DNA of 42,376 nt from CAZTAR01 sp043813895 (GCA_043813895.1 JBDRKQ010000260.1:1-42376); one strand, 5' to 3'. Positions 23,956 to 31,443 are shown, numbered from the stretch's first letter. A program made the numbers and translations. Notes: a model not told the origin generated them from the sequence alone.

Positions 23956-24274
23956 TCCCGTAAGCTGCTTCCCCAATCACAACACGATCGGATGCCGGCT
24001 GCCATGTCTTCACGGCCCGCGCAAGCGGGACGGGTAGGCATGTTCGCGCAGCATTCGACATGCTTAGGACTCGCGCATGAATAAGTTGCACATTTCATTT
24101 GGGTGGTACGGGCATCTTGCCCGTGCGGCTACGGGCGGGACGCCCGTACCACCCTTCGGCATTCGTTCAGCTTATTTGTGCGCACGCCCTTACCCACGAC
24201 TTCGTCGCGTGAAAGCACGCCACCCGACAACGGCCGACAGGGGCGTCGGCCGCTCCAGAAGAACTTGAAATGCT
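23956..24274. other. Intergenic region between convergent K+ channel and J-protein genes
   Basis: About 319 bases. It contains the MITE-like copy 1 (24067-24189 plus flanks). The 108 bases before it and 82 after it show no gene, terminator or promoter that I recognise. Confidence 0.6.
24064..24192. mobile_element. MITE-like 123-bp palindromic element, copy 1, with 3-bp target duplication
   Basis: The element spans 24067-24189 (GGACTCGCGCA to GCGCACGCCC), flanked on both sides by TTA (24064-24066 and 24190-24192). Its two halves are imperfect reverse complements along nearly the whole length, including AATAAG/CTTATT near the ends and GGGTGGTACGGGC/GCCCGTACCACCC inside. It differs from copy 2 (26028-26150) at only three positions. 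It has no coding capacity. TTA and TAA flanks fit a TNA 3-bp duplication as known for some IS5-group elements; that parentage is inferred. Confidence 0.8.
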
Positions 24275-24865
24275 CTAACGGCTGATCACATCCGACCTGA
24301 GGAAGTCCCACGAGAGCGCGGCCAGGGCTGCCAGGGCGAAACAGATGCCGACTACGCTCGGCGTTCGATCTTCGACGACCAGGGAGAGGACGACGAAGTA
24401 GGCCGCAAGCGCCTGGAAGAGGATCGCGGCGATGCACCGAATTTGCTGGAAGGTCGGCAGCGGCAGGAAGCGCCGTCGCGTTGCGAGCAGGCACGCGCCG
24501 CACAGAGAACGACCGTCCGTGCCGTGGAAGAGTTCGCCCGCTTCCCCACAGTCGGGACACACGTCGCCGCCGTGGTCGTGGGCGCGGAGGAGCTTCTTCA
24601 GGTTCGCGTATGCCTCCGTCACCTGACAGAACAGCCTGTGGCTCCGGTCGTCGCCGGCGTTGCGATCCGGGTGATGTTTGAGGGCAAGCCGTTTGTACGC
24701 GCGATGAACCTCGGGGGCCGTCGCGCCGGGCCGCAGACCCAGGATTCGATAGCACGTCGCAGAACTCAAAGCATCGTCCTCGAGACAGCGCGCGTGACAA
24801 CGCACGCAAACGCCGGCCTGCTTCACGGGATATCGACACGGGACCGAGCCGACTTCAGCGAACAA
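24275..24865 (-). CDS. Membrane-bound J-domain protein with zinc-ribbon cysteines
   Basis: A 196-residue protein. A short cysteine cluster (Cys20, Cys23, Cys27) precedes a J-domain (about 36-95), CYRILGLRPGATAPEVHRAYKRLALKHHPDRN, with the HPD motif at 65-67. Then come two CxxC pairs (103/106 and 122/125), a zinc ribbon, and two hydrophobic helices (about 140-157 and 165-187) ending in RSDVISR. J-domains stimulate Hsp70 ATPases; this one would do so at the membrane. I use a TTG start at 24865 with GAGG just upstream, as no in-frame ATG precedes the J-domain; a GTG 13 codons further on is possible. It is not adjacent to an Hsp70 gene, but the lidless Hsp70 at 9.2 kb is a candidate partner. Confidence 0.85.
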   Translation of the reverse strand: MFAEVGSVPCRYPVKQAGVCVRCHARCLEDDALSSATCYRILGLRPGATAPEVHRAYKRLALKHHPDRNAGDDRSHRLFCQVTEAYANLKKLLRAHDHGGDVCPDCGEAGELFHGTDGRSLCGACLLATRRRFLPLPTFQQIRCIAAILFQALAAYFVVLSLVVEDRTPSVVGICFALAALAALSWDFLRSDVISR

Positions 24866-25250
24866 GGCGCCTCATGCCAACCCGCAGGCCGCCGGGATCA
24901 CAGCCATATGGCTATTCTAGCCGGATCGCCGCCCGGATTCCCTTTGTCGAGGCTGAGAGAGTCAAAGACTCCAGGGCGATCACAAGCTCGGTTTCAGTGC
25001 CACGACCGCGAAGAGCAGGGCCCCAGCCGTGGGGGAGTCTGTTTTCGTTCTCATCGAGGGGTCCTCCCGGCAAAGGCTGACCGCTTGCTGACGCGCGCGG
25101 CTCTGATCCGAGCCCCAAGCGCCAGCGCGGGGTCCTTCGGATTCTACCCGCTCGCTTGCGCTCGGGACTCGGATTCTGACGCGCGAGGCTCTGATCGTGG
25201 AGCTTCGACCCCTTTCTGCCTCGGTTCGCACCGGCTATTCTCGGCAGGTG
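24866..25250. other. Divergent intergenic region between the J-protein and SMUG1 genes
   Basis: About 385 bases containing copy 2 of the two-block repeat (25080-25195) and nothing else I can name. The repeat extends to within about 55 bases of the SMUG1 start, so any SMUG1 promoter must lie in or just after it. Confidence 0.6.
25080..25195. repeat. Two-block dispersed repeat (copy 2) with an extra partial block
   Basis: 25080-25106 and 25146-25175 match the blocks at 3148-3174 and 3214-3243, each with one difference. A third stretch, 25178-25195 (GACGCGCGAGGCTCTGAT), repeats the end of block 1 with one change. So the element reads block 1, variable centre, block 2, partial block 1. Confidence 0.75.
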
Positions 25251-26027
25251 ATGGAGCTTGCGCGAATCGCTTCCGACTTGGTGAAGGCCACGCGACGCCT
25301 GCGGTTCGGTCCGCCGGTCGCGCACGTGTACAATCCGCTCATCTACGCCCACGGGCCGCACACCGAGTACCTCGATCGGTTCGGGCGCAGGCGGCGGGAG
25401 GTGCTGCTGGTCGGCATGAATCCAGGCCCCTGGGGGATGGTCCAGACCGGCGTGCCGTTCGGTGAGATCAACGCGGCTCGGGACTGGCTGGGCATCGAGG
25501 GCTCCGTCGGCAAGCCATCGTCGGAACACCCCAAACGACCCGTGTTGGGCTTTGCCTGTCAACGGGCCGAGGTCAGCGGCGCGAGGTTGTGGGCCTGGGC
25601 CGGAGATAGCTTCGGCACGCCCGAACGGTTCTTCTCCCGTTTTTTCGTTGCGAACTATTGTCCGCTGTGCTTTCTCGAAGCCACCGGCCGAAACCGCACA
25701 CCGGACAAGCTGCCGCAATCCGAGCGAGAGCCGTTGTTCGCTGCGTGTGATATCGCCCTGCGGAGAACGGTCGACCGGCTTCAGCCAAAGTTCGTCGTGG
25801 GCATCGGCGCTTTTGCCGAAGCGCGGGCCCGTGCGGCGTTGGCCGGCGTGGATGTCACCATCGGCCGCGTGCTCCACCCCAGCCCCGCCAGCCCCGCTGC
25901 CAACCGAGACTGGGCGTCTAAGGCGACGGCGCAACTGGCGGCACTAGGCATCCGGCTGCCCAAGGGAGGGGCAGAGGGGTCAAGAGACCAAGGGATTGAG
26001 AGGGCTGAGGAAGATCGGCGCGCCTAA
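25251..26027 (+). CDS. SMUG1-family uracil-DNA glycosylase
   Basis: Removes uracil and oxidised pyrimidines from DNA in base-excision repair. The 258-residue protein carries the two SMUG1 signatures: VGMNPGPWGMVQTGVPFGE (54-72), containing catalytic-site Asn57, and LHPSPASPAANRDW (208-221) with His209. Between them, FFVANYCPLCFLE also matches. Length is close to that of eukaryotic SMUG1. I chose ATG 25251; an upstream GTG at 25197 lies in repeat DNA. The TAA stop (26025-26027) is also the left target duplication of the MITE-like copy 2, so the element sits exactly after the gene. The final 20 residues are non-conserved. Bacterial SMUG1 orthologues are sparse. Confidence 0.93.
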   Translation: MELARIASDLVKATRRLRFGPPVAHVYNPLIYAHGPHTEYLDRFGRRRREVLLVGMNPGPWGMVQTGVPFGEINAARDWLGIEGSVGKPSSEHPKRPVLGFACQRAEVSGARLWAWAGDSFGTPERFFSRFFVANYCPLCFLEATGRNRTPDKLPQSEREPLFAACDIALRRTVDRLQPKFVVGIGAFAEARARAALAGVDVTIGRVLHPSPASPAANRDWASKATAQLAALGIRLPKGGAEGSRDQGIERAEEDRRA

Positions 26028-26153
26028 GGACTCGCGCAAGAATAAGTTGCACATTTCATATGGGTGGTACGGGCATCTTGCCCGTGCGGCTACGGGCGGG
26101 ACGCCCGTACCACCCTTCGGCATTCGTTCAGCTTATTTATGCGCACGCCCTAA
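26025..26153. mobile_element. MITE-like 123-bp palindromic element, copy 2, with 3-bp target duplication
   Basis: The element spans 26028-26150 with TAA on each side (26025-26027 and 26151-26153). It is the same length as copy 1 and differs at three positions, all substitutions. The left TAA is the SMUG1 stop codon, so insertion at the stop left the reading frame unchanged. Flanking DNA shows no similarity to that of copy 1, which argues for two insertions rather than duplication of a larger segment. Confidence 0.8.
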
Positions 26154-26227
26154 CATCGCACCCTGCGGCTGCCTTTGAGGCCCACGGATTGCGATACGTG
26201 GGCTGGGCGAACGTTCCATAATCCCGT

Positions 26228-26404
26228 TCAAGCATCAGCTGTCGTCTTATCCGACTCGTCTTGCCGTGCTGATTCGGCGAGTCGCGCCTTGTGCGCCTTC
26301 CATCCGGGGCACCACTTCGTGTGCCATCGCCAGATCCGAGCGAGAATGGAAGCCGGCTTGCGTTCGGCGTACGCCCTGAACCGGCATGTTTCGCAGTTGT
26401 GCAT
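26228..26404 (-). CDS. Small CxxC protein, 58 residues
   Basis: A short minus-strand gene, ATG at 26404-26402 and TGA at 26230-26228. It begins MHNCETCRFRAYAE and continues ILARIWRWHTKWCPGWKAHK, with cysteines 4, 7 and 32, and ends in a polar tail. The layout CxxCxFR, a helix, WRWH, then WCPGWK recalls a family of small bacterial proteins of about 50-60 residues with unknown function; metal binding by Cys4, Cys7, Cys32 and perhaps His29 (the His-28 region) is plausible. The ribosome site is weak (GTGAG). The frame is favoured because both alternative frames give motif-free translations. It sits alone between two repeat clusters. Confidence 0.65.
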   Translation of the reverse strand: MHNCETCRFRAYAERKPASILARIWRWHTKWCPGWKAHKARLAESARQDESDKTTADA

Positions 26405-26517
26405 CGCGTCGTCTCACGTTCGTCGTGGGACTGAGCATACTCGTATGTTGCAATCAACGAAAGCAACCGGCATCATTAACCCGCATCGCACGAGATACTG
26501 GCTGGCGGAATCGCTGG

Positions 26518-26569
26518 GCCGAGAATCCTTTCTCGGCTCTCAAGCCCGTGCCGAGAAGAGATTCTCGGC
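26518..26569. repeat. 52-bp cruciform-like palindrome
   Basis: GCCGAGAATC (26518-26527) pairs perfectly with GATTCTCGGC (26560-26569). Inside, TTCTCGGC pairs with GCCGAGAA, so each arm can also fold on itself. Together with the adjacent element at 26580 it forms a block of structured DNA upstream of aroDE. Confidence 0.7.
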
Positions 26570-26579
26570 AGAGCGTAAT

Positions 26580-26630
26580 GTGGCACAGGCGTCCCGCCTG
26601 TGATCCCACCGGCTTTGGCGCCGGTGCCAC
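26580..26630. repeat. GTGGCAC-type hairpin repeat upstream of aroDE
   Basis: Outer arms GTGGCAC (26580-26586) and GTGCCAC (26624-26630) are perfect reverse complements. Inside are two hairpins: CACAGGCG, TCC, CGCCTGTG; and CACCGGC, TTTG, GCGCCGGTG. The first is identical to that in the 17417 copy. It ends 36 bases before the aroDE start, so it would be in the mRNA leader if transcription starts upstream. Confidence 0.75.
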
Positions 26631-26666
26631 AACGACGGAGACGGCGGGAACGTCCGAGGAATGCAT

Positions 26667-28298
26667 ATGACGCTGCTGGCCGCTTCTGTTTTCGGTGATT
26701 CGATCGGGCAACTCCGAGAGAGGATCTCGGAGGCAGCAAGCGCGGGGGCAGACCTGATCGAGCTGCGAATCGACCTGATGGGCAAGATCGACGATTGTGA
26801 CCTGCGAGACCTGATCACAGAAGGCTCGCGCTCATGCCCGATCATCCTGACGATCCGCTCGGCGGCCGAAGGCGGCGCGTGGAGCGGAGCTGACGACGAC
26901 CGCATCGACCGGCTCATCGAACTCGGCGCCACCGCCGACTACATCGACATCGAATCGGCAACCCTTCGACAATCGGCGAGCATCCGGCAAAAGGTCGGGC
27001 TCGCGCTTCGGGAAGGAAGGCACGTCTCGAAAACAGGCAGCAAGAAGACAGGCAGCGAAGAAGAGACCGACCTGACAGGCCACTGTAGGCTGATCCTGTC
27101 ATGGCACGACACGGCGTCACGCCCCGCTAGATTGCAGGCCGGTCTACTGGAGATGCTGGCGCAGGACGCACGTGCCGTGGTGAAGATCGCCTACCCAGCG
27201 CGCACCGTCCGCGACAACTTTGAGATCTTCGAGTTGATGCGTATGTGTCCACGTCCGCTCATCGCCATCTGCATGGGCGAGGACGGACTTCTCTCTCGCG
27301 TGCTGGCGAAGAAGTTCGGCGGATTCGCGACCTTCGCCGCAGTCGGTCGCGGAAGGAGCACGGCGCCGGGGCAACTCACGATCGCCGAAATGAAGCAGTG
27401 CTATCGCTGGGATGCCATCGACTCCAAGACGCGGGTCTACGGCGTCATCGGTGATCCGATTAGCCACTCGCTGAGCCCTGCCGTGCATAACGCTGCTTTT
27501 GCATCGATCGGCCACGACGGCGTGTATGTCCCTCTACGAATCGACCCGAGCTACGAGTCCTTCAAGGCATTCATGGTCGAGGTACAGGCGCGGCCTTGGC
27601 TGGACTTCCGCGGCTTCAGCGTGACGATCCCACACAAGGAAAACGCTCATCGCTACATTCGCGAGTCCGGCGGAAACCTGGACACATCCGCATCGAAGGT
27701 CGGCGCGGTCAACACGATCGTGATCGAGGACGACGGAGGGCTGCACGGGTACAACACCGACGCGCCCGCCGCCGTCGAGGCAATCGGCTCGAGCCTGGGA
27801 GGAGGGCAAGCAGCGCTCGCCGGGCAGTCTGTCGCGGTATTGGGCGCCGGCGGTGTGGCCCGGGCGGTCGTCGCCGCCCTTGTGGGCGTAGGCACGGATG
27901 TCACGGTGTACAACCGGACAGAAGCGAGGGCTCGCAGGCTGGCGGAATCCTTCGGCTGCCGGCACCGACCCTGGGAAGAACGGGCTGGAATCGAATCCTC
28001 CATCGCAGTCAACTGCACGAGCGTGGGTATGTGGCCGGATGTGGAGGCGTCGCCGATGCCTGAAGCGGCGTTTCAGGCTGGAATGACGGTCTTGGACACT
28101 GTTTACAGGCCTTTACAAACGCGAATGCTGCACGACGCGGGCCGGCGGGGGTGCACGACAGTGGACGGCCTGACGCTCTTCGCCGGTCAGGCCCAACGGC
28201 AATGCCGCCTGTGGACCGGCCGCGAATTGTCCGTCGCATCGTTTCGCCAAGCTGCGCTGCATTCCCTCGGAAACGAAGACCGCGACCCGGGCGATTGA
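26667..28298 (+). CDS. aroDE: Bifunctional 3-dehydroquinate dehydratase/shikimate dehydrogenase
   Basis: A fusion of steps 3 and 4 of the shikimate pathway, 543 residues. The N-terminal half (about 1-245) is a type I dehydroquinase: DLIELRIDL, SWHDT with catalytic His147, and VVKIAYPA with Schiff-base Lys173. The C-terminal half (about 255-535) is shikimate dehydrogenase: YGVIGDPISHSLSPAVHNAAF, FSVTIPHKE with catalytic Lys324, GAVNTIV, LHGYNTDA and NADP-binding AVLGAGGVARAV with VYNRTE. ATG 26667 has GAGGA at good spacing; an ATG two codons upstream is too close to it. A Lys/Thr-rich insert (about 120-137) interrupts the dehydratase. aroK lies downstream, so this is a shikimate cluster. Such fusions are known from plants and some bacteria. 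Confidence 0.95.
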   Translation: MTLLAASVFGDSIGQLRERISEAASAGADLIELRIDLMGKIDDCDLRDLITEGSRSCPIILTIRSAAEGGAWSGADDDRIDRLIELGATADYIDIESATLRQSASIRQKVGLALREGRHVSKTGSKKTGSEEETDLTGHCRLILSWHDTASRPARLQAGLLEMLAQDARAVVKIAYPARTVRDNFEIFELMRMCPRPLIAICMGEDGLLSRVLAKKFGGFATFAAVGRGRSTAPGQLTIAEMKQCYRWDAIDSKTRVYGVIGDPISHSLSPAVHNAAFASIGHDGVYVPLRIDPSYESFKAFMVEVQARPWLDFRGFSVTIPHKENAHRYIRESGGNLDTSASKVGAVNTIVIEDDGGLHGYNTDAPAAVEAIGSSLGGGQAALAGQSVAVLGAGGVARAVVAALVGVGTDVTVYNRTEARARRLAESFGCRHRPWEERAGIESSIAVNCTSVGMWPDVEASPMPEAAFQAGMTVLDTVYRPLQTRMLHDAGRRGCTTVDGLTLFAGQAQRQCRLWTGRELSVASFRQAALHSLGNEDRDPGD

Positions 28299-28371
28299 CC
28301 ATTCCCCCTCCAGCCCCCATGATGCACCGTCTACGGTCGCGCAGACGCGGGACGCTCAGAATCGGGAAGAT

Positions 28372-29241
28372 ATGACCACAGGTTCTATGAAGCTGCTCTA
28401 CACTTCAGACTTGCACGGCAGCAAAGGGCACTACGCCCGACTGGCGACCGTTGCGGCATCGAATCATCCGGATGTCGTCATTCTCGGTGGCGACATGCTG
28501 CCTGACGATTCCGCCTTGTACCCACGACGAATGGGGAAGGGCCAGCCGACCTGGGTGCGGGGGGAGTTTCGCGCACATATGCGTCAACTCCGGCCGGCCT
28601 GCGATGCCGCCGACATCCTGGTGATCTTCGGCAATCACGACTGGACAAGCAGCGTAACCGCGATGAGCGAACTGGCGGAGGAGGGGTTGGTGTCTGTTCT
28701 GGATCTCAACCACGCCACCGAAGTGCGGGGGTTGCGCTTCATCGGATACTCGTACACGCCGCCGACGCCCTGGTTCGTGAAAGACTTCGAACGTCTGGAC
28801 CGGCCGGGCGACACACCACCGCTCCTCGGCGGCGCCCGCTGGGACGCCCGGTTCGGCAAGGCGATTCCTCATGCGGCGGATGTCCTGTTCGGCAACGCGC
28901 CGACGATGACCGATGACTTGGCCGAATTGAATCCCCCGGACCAGCCGTGGGTTTTCGTTGCGCACACCCCACCGTTCGACAGCGGCCTGGATGCCTCATT
29001 GAAGGGCGAACCTTGGGGTTCGCACGCGGTCATGGAGACCATCAAGAAGCATCAACCGCTGTTGTCGCTACACGGTCACGTCCACGAGGCCCCGACCGTT
29101 TCCGGCTCTCACAAGCAGCAGATCGGAAAGACCGTCGCCGTAAACCCGGGCCAGACGCGGGCCGCATTGAGTTACGCCTTGATCGACATCAACGTCGCAA
29201 CCTGTCAGGTGGGGGACGTCCTGCACGGACACCAATCGTGA
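28372..29241 (+). CDS. Calcineurin-like metallophosphoesterase
   Basis: A 289-residue protein with the full dimetal phosphoesterase motif series: TSDLHGS (about 11-17), VILGGDMLPD, IFGNHDW, VAHTPPF and LHGHVHEAP. These residues bind two metal ions for phosphate-ester hydrolysis. No signal peptide is seen, so it is probably cytoplasmic. It lies 73 bases after aroDE and its stop overlaps the aroK GTG start by GTGA, so aroK translation is probably coupled to it. Nothing ties it directly to shikimate synthesis; the substrate is unknown. ATG 28372 follows GGGAAG; an ATG five codons later is an alternative. Confidence 0.9.
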   Translation: MTTGSMKLLYTSDLHGSKGHYARLATVAASNHPDVVILGGDMLPDDSALYPRRMGKGQPTWVRGEFRAHMRQLRPACDAADILVIFGNHDWTSSVTAMSELAEEGLVSVLDLNHATEVRGLRFIGYSYTPPTPWFVKDFERLDRPGDTPPLLGGARWDARFGKAIPHAADVLFGNAPTMTDDLAELNPPDQPWVFVAHTPPFDSGLDASLKGEPWGSHAVMETIKKHQPLLSLHGHVHEAPTVSGSHKQQIGKTVAVNPGQTRAALSYALIDINVATCQVGDVLHGHQS

Positions 29242-29771
29242 ATCTCATACTTATCGGGTATCGAGGCTGTGGAAAGAGCACCATCGGACCGCTGGTGGCG
29301 CGCCGCCTGCGGCAGCGCTTCGTGGACCTGGATGACCTCATCGTCGAGCAGACGGGCAAGACGATCCGCCAGATCTTCTCCGAGGAGAGCGAAGCTGGTT
29401 TTCGGTCAAGGGAGCGGGCGTCCTTTCAGAAGATCCGCAAACTCAAAGACTGCGTGATTGCCCTTGGCGGGGGCGCAGTGATGGACCCCGAGAACAGGGC
29501 ACTGACCAGGCGCATGGGCAAGGTGGTGTGGCTGCGTGCGCCGGCCGTCGTCTTGTGGTCGAGGATCAAGGCCGATCCGGCGAGCGCCGAGACGCGCCCC
29601 GCGCTCACGCCCGGCGGCGGTCTCGCCGAGGTCGAAGAGACGCTTGCCCGACGAGAGCCGCTCTACCGGCGCGCGGCCCACCACACGATCGATACGGTCT
29701 CGGCATCCGCGGAGGCGGTCGCCGAGAGCATCGAGTTGTGGTTCCGCGCGAACGACGCCGGTCGGGCTTGA
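29238..29771 (+). CDS. aroK: Shikimate kinase
   Basis: Phosphorylates shikimate with ATP, step 5 of the pathway, in the cytoplasm. The 177-residue protein has Walker A GYRGCGKST near the N-terminus, FVDLDDLIVEQTGKTI with the shikimate-binding aspartate, SEAGFRSRE with the conserved FR-E, and ALGGGAV, the glycine-rich substrate loop. RPAL marks the lid region. The start is GTG 29238, which shares GTGA with the preceding gene's stop; the open frame continues upstream but antisense or out of phase with the phosphoesterase, so the kinase motif directly after GTG decides the start. With aroDE this gives three consecutive pathway steps. Confidence 0.95.
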   Translation: MNLILIGYRGCGKSTIGPLVARRLRQRFVDLDDLIVEQTGKTIRQIFSEESEAGFRSRERASFQKIRKLKDCVIALGGGAVMDPENRALTRRMGKVVWLRAPAVVLWSRIKADPASAETRPALTPGGGLAEVEETLARREPLYRRAAHHTIDTVSASAEAVAESIELWFRANDAGRA

Positions 29772-29907
29772 TGCGTAGCGTCGACCCCCCGTGGCCGACG
29801 AGAATGCCCTCGGTCGGTGTCGGACATCGAGTACAAGATGCCCGTAAGGGGCGATGAGGGCATCGGTCGTCGCACGATAGTCCGGTTCTGCGCGAGCAGG
29901 TGGCACA

Positions 29908-31440
29908 TTGGGTCTTGCCGAGTTCTGGATCATTCCGGTTGCTGTCCTGGGTGCCATTGTCGGCAGCTTTCTGAACGTCGTGATCTATCGCCTGCCTCTC
30001 GGGCTTTCCACCACGCAACCGCGATGGTCGTTCTGCCCGCACTGCCACGAACGCATCCGACCTCATCACAACATCCCGATTCTGAGCTGGCTCCTCCTTC
30101 GAGCCCGATGCAGCCGTTGCCGCGCCCCGATTGCAGAGACCTACCCGATCGTCGAATGCCTGACGATGCTACTGTTCGTCGGCATCTGGGACGCCCTGTT
30201 CCTCGAAGGCATCGCGCCCGGCGTCGCCGGTCCGGCCGCGGACTGGCCGATGGCCATCGCCTATATCGTGCTCTTTGCCGCCTTGCTGGCTGGCTCCGCG
30301 ATGGACATCGAAACGTACACGATCGACATCCGCGTCTGCCTCCTGGCAACTTGCGTCGGCGTCGCGTGCCACGGGTTGTGGGGCCTGCCGTCGCAAGTCC
30401 TACCCCCGCAGAGCGTCTCCCCGCTGGGCCTTCCGCCTACCGTGGCCAAGCCCACCTTGCTGCCGCCGCTGCTCTCTCTCATCGTCGTCGCCGCGGGCGC
30501 GGCATGGCTGCTAACGTGTCTCGCCGTCGCGTGCGTGAGACGACCCCAAGCAACAGCCGATTCGCAGGACGAATCAGACGGTGAGAAACCCGTGGACGAT
30601 CGCATCGCGGTGGACGCCCCTGACGAAGCGAATCAAGAACCCTCTGACAACGGTGTCCTCCAGGAACCCGGTGCGCATCGCTTCCGGCCGCTTTCGGTCC
30701 TCGCGTTATGCGGGGCAATCCTCGCGCTATTGGCGTGGCAGTTGTACGGACGGCATTGGGGCTTTTCGACACGACTCGACCCTGGACTGCAAAGGGGAGT
30801 CGCCGTCTGTTTCCTGTTCATGCTCACCCTGATCCTCGCATCGATGGTCCCTCGGCAGGCAGACGACACGATCGTCGGAGAGATCGAGGCCGAGAGATCA
30901 CACGCCAGATCGACGGCGCTTCGGGAATTCGCTTGGTTCCTGCCGGCCGTCCTCATCGGTTTGGCGCTCCTGCTCATTACCAGGCATCTCGACTGGCTCG
31001 GCCTCAGTTGGCGGCAAGTCCTGGAAGATCACCGCTCGAGTTCAATGTGGGCAGTCCACGCCGCTGCCGCCCTCCATGCCATCGCCTGTGCCGTCCTCGC
31101 CGGTGCGGTGGGCTGGTCCGTGCGGATCCTCGGCACGCTGGCTTTCAACAAGGAGGCCTTCGGCACGGGCGACATCTACATCATGGCCGCGATCGCCGCG
31201 GTCGGGGGCTTCTGGCTCCTGTTCTTCGCGTTTTTCCTTGCCGCTTTGTCGGCATTGGTCGGCGTCCTCGCGACGGTTTTCCACAAGAGTAGTCGGGCGA
31301 TTCCGTTTGGCCCGTGGCTGTCTCTCGGGGCGTTTATGGCAATGTGGTTCCAGAATGCCCTGCTGGATTGGTTCAGGCCGGCCGGCCTCATGCTCTGGTC
31401 GGTCATCAGCGGCCGCCCTCAATACCTGTTCGGAGGCTGA
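29908..31440 (+). CDS. Prepilin peptidase, unusually long (type IV pilin/pseudopilin leader peptidase)
   Basis: Inner-membrane aspartyl protease that cleaves and often methylates type IV prepilins. The N-terminal helix has AIVGSFLNVVIYRLP, then the zinc-binding CPHC (Cys43, Cys46) and CSRC (Cys68, Cys71) pairs, the PIVE segment, and catalytic Asp133 in SAMDIET. The second aspartate is Asp422 in FGTGD. The usual protein has about 250-290 residues; this one has 510. The extra 200 or so residues lie between the two aspartates and include several hydrophobic helices and an acidic soluble loop (about 210-250). The start appears to be TTG 29908 after AGGTGG. The small membrane protein gene follows after three bases. 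Confidence 0.9.
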   Translation: MGLAEFWIIPVAVLGAIVGSFLNVVIYRLPLGLSTTQPRWSFCPHCHERIRPHHNIPILSWLLLRARCSRCRAPIAETYPIVECLTMLLFVGIWDALFLEGIAPGVAGPAADWPMAIAYIVLFAALLAGSAMDIETYTIDIRVCLLATCVGVACHGLWGLPSQVLPPQSVSPLGLPPTVAKPTLLPPLLSLIVVAAGAAWLLTCLAVACVRRPQATADSQDESDGEKPVDDRIAVDAPDEANQEPSDNGVLQEPGAHRFRPLSVLALCGAILALLAWQLYGRHWGFSTRLDPGLQRGVAVCFLFMLTLILASMVPRQADDTIVGEIEAERSHARSTALREFAWFLPAVLIGLALLLITRHLDWLGLSWRQVLEDHRSSSMWAVHAAAALHAIACAVLAGAVGWSVRILGTLAFNKEAFGTGDIYIMAAIAAVGGFWLLFFAFFLAALSALVGVLATVFHKSSRAIPFGPWLSLGAFMAMWFQNALLDWFRPAGLMLWSVISGRPQYLFGG

Positions 31441-31443
31441 CAC

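Larger units (their letters stand above)
26028..26666. other. Repeat-rich region between SMUG1 and aroDE
   Basis: About 639 bases. In order it holds MITE-like copy 2, the 58-residue minus-strand CxxC gene (26228-26404), the cruciform palindrome (26518-26569) and the GTGGCAC-type hairpin (26580-26630). The remaining stretches (26154-26227 and 26405-26517) hold nothing I can name. Confidence 0.65.

Noticed and set aside
24077..24285. Short frames within the MITE-like element, such as one starting MNKLHISFGWYGHL
   Set aside because: Occurs identically in both element copies, has no ribosome site and is a by-product of the palindrome.
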